A stretch of DNA of 64,000 nucleotides, from contig NZ_CP054699.1 of NCBI RefSeq assembly GCF_022558445.1, positions 3,054,001 through 3,118,000 on the forward strand. The letters are read 5' to 3'. A model generated the notes under the pieces. The model was not told the DNA's origin. It did no database searches and saw only the letters and a program-made list of their open reading frames with translations. The DNA is from Candidatus Contubernalis alkalaceticus (GTDB lineage Bacteria > Bacillota > Dethiobacteria > SKNC01). The position numbers and the translations under genes are program-made. Below are positions 63,084 to 64,000 of this stretch, piece by piece; the first letter of the stretch is position 1; each line of letters begins with the position of its first letter.

Positions 63084-64000
63084 CTAGCCGCCAATCTGCT
63101 GCATTTCCCTCTTGCTGCAGTTGAACCTGCTGTCGGGATTTTTATCCACCTGATGAGGGTCCGGCCGAAACTTTAGGGACTGAAGAAACAGCTGCTTAAT
63201 TTTTTCTTGATCTCCTCCGGCCTCTATCAAATCGATTTCATCCATTGAGAAAAGACAGGGCTTAATCTTTCCGTCAGAGGTAATCCTCAACCGGTTGCAT
63301 TGGCCGCAAAAATGCCTGCTGACTGGAGAGATAAAGCCCACTAATCCCTTGGCTCCTTGAATTCGATAATAATCTGCCGGGCCATTACCATGAAAAGAGA
63401 ACTGCTTCTCCAATGGACCAATTTTTTCGCAAAGCCCTTGAATCTCAGATAGAGGGATAAAGCACTCCCCCCACTGCTTTTGGTGGCTCTTACTGATGGG
63501 CATATACTCAATAAATCGCACATGAAGATCATTTTCCACAGTTAACTTCACAAATTCTTCTATCTCTCCGTCGTTGATACCCTTCATAGCCACAACATTA
63601 ATTTTTACCGGGGTAAGCCCCGCCTTAAGGGCTGCCTGAATCCCTTCTTGAGTTTTTTTCAACGCACCTCCCCGGGTAATTTTTTTAAAATTTTCCGGGT
63701 TTAATGAGTCCAGGCTGATATTGACCCGGGTTAAGCCGGCTTTCACCAGGGCCGGTGCCAATTTATTTAATAAAACTCCGTTGGTGGTCAGAGAGATATC
63801 GTCAATTCCTTCAATTTGAGATATTTTAGAGACCATCTCCACAATATCTTTCCTAACCAGGGGTTCTCCCCCGGTCAGCCTAACTTTTTTGATACCCAGG
63901 GCAGCTGCAGCCTTGGATATATTTATAATTTCCTCCAGAGACATTACTTCAGATACATTAGGAGAACAGGAACCAACATCATCGGGAACACAGTAAAAAC
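63084..64000 (-). CDS. moaA: GTP 3',8-cyclase MoaA (5' end beyond the window)
   Basis: Radical SAM enzyme of the first step of molybdopterin synthesis. The frame runs off the right edge; the last codons in view read FYCVPDD, the end of the CxxxCxxC motif. Present are RLTGGEPLVRKD, TTNGVLLNKLA, RVNISLDSLNPENF, the C-terminal cluster CGQCNRLRI...CLF and the terminal Gly-Gly. An internal ATG at 63944 would miss the radical SAM Cys and is not the start. First visible gene of the moaA-MOSC-moeA-mobB cluster. Confidence 0.95.
   Translation of the reverse strand, partial: FYCVPDDVGSCSPNVSEVMSLEEIINISKAAAALGIKKVRLTGGEPLVRKDIVEMVSKISQIEGIDDISLTTNGVLLNKLAPALVKAGLTRVNISLDSLNPENFKKITRGGALKKTQEGIQAALKAGLTPVKINVVAMKGINDGEIEEFVKLTVENDLHVRFIEYMPISKSHQKQWGECFIPLSEIQGLCEKIGPLEKQFSFHGNGPADYYRIQGAKGLVGFISPVSRHFCGQCNRLRITSDGKIKPCLFSMDEIDLIEAGGDQEKIKQLFLQSLKFRPDPHQVDKNPDSRFNCSKREMQQIGG

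Noticed and set aside
63084-63944. moaA complete from ATG 63944
   Set aside because: The frame continues to the window edge and encodes the end of the radical SAM motif upstream of that ATG, so the gene is cut by the window.

Overview
The window reads as the chromosome of a low-GC, spore-forming anaerobic member of the Firmicutes (class Clostridia). Evidence: the order radA, carD, yacL, ispD, ispF, gltX, cysE, cysS, thyX, rlmB, yacP, sigH, tRNAs, rpmG, secE, nusG, rplKAJL; a gerA-type germination operon; a Spo0B-like protein beside obg; spore photoproduct lyase; T-box leaders; and ferredoxin-linked 2-oxoacid oxidoreductase and FAD-dependent ThyX. I cannot name the species. Most genes lie on the minus strand. 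Non-ATG starts are frequent (many TTG, and probable ATT and CTG).

Layout. 0-2.5 kb: rnhA and an isolated larA. 2.6-7 kb (+): the gerKA-KB-KC germination operon and a small membrane protein. 7-12.3 kb: comEA, pstS-pstC-pstA behind a PhoP-type box but with no pstB or phoU, and an unusual His/Cys-rich ferredoxin. 12.5-22 kb (-): leuS with a leucine T-box, rsfS, an LCP protein, yqeK, an RRM protein, nadD, obg, a spo0B-like gene, rpmA and rplU. 22.1-24.1 kb: an IS1634-type insertion flanked by 111-bp direct repeats. 24.3-27.7 kb: rplL-rplJ-rplA-rplK-nusG-secE-rpmG; rpoB does not follow rplL, so the order is broken at the IS/repeat junction. 28-30.7 kb: six tRNAs, sigH, yacP, rlmB. 30.9-36.8 kb: korAB, thyX, cysS and cysE with a cysteine T-box. 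37-41 kb: an accessory island with REP-like palindromes, a copper-storage-like Cys protein and a cobalamin-riboswitch operon (zinc dehydrogenase, TrpD-like transferase, small protein). 41-47.6 kb: gltX, ispF, ispD, yacL, carD, a small conserved protein, radA. 47.9-49.4 kb: splB and a hydrogenase-protease homologue. 49.6-59.8 kb: a complete pyr operon (pyrB-C-carA-carB-pyrK-D-F-E) behind tandem PyrR-type attenuators. 60-64 kb: molybdenum cofactor genes mobB, moeA, a MOSC protein and a 5'-truncated moaA.

The most notable points are these. (1) The CarA subunit lacks all three catalytic residues of its glutaminase, which suggests an ammonia-fed carbamoyl-phosphate synthetase. (2) A B12 riboswitch governs a TrpD-like transferase with an altered base pocket plus a zinc dehydrogenase, a possible undescribed cobamide-linked pathway. 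(3) A roughly 130-bp three-hairpin element occurs six times between genes; one copy is split by the IS, one lies inside a REP palindrome and one supplies a gene's stop codon. (4) Spore photoproduct lyase has Ala at the position of the H-donor Cys. (5) The rplL-rpoB linkage is lost at a repeat junction.

All functional calls come from reading protein motifs and gene order by eye; no database search was run.
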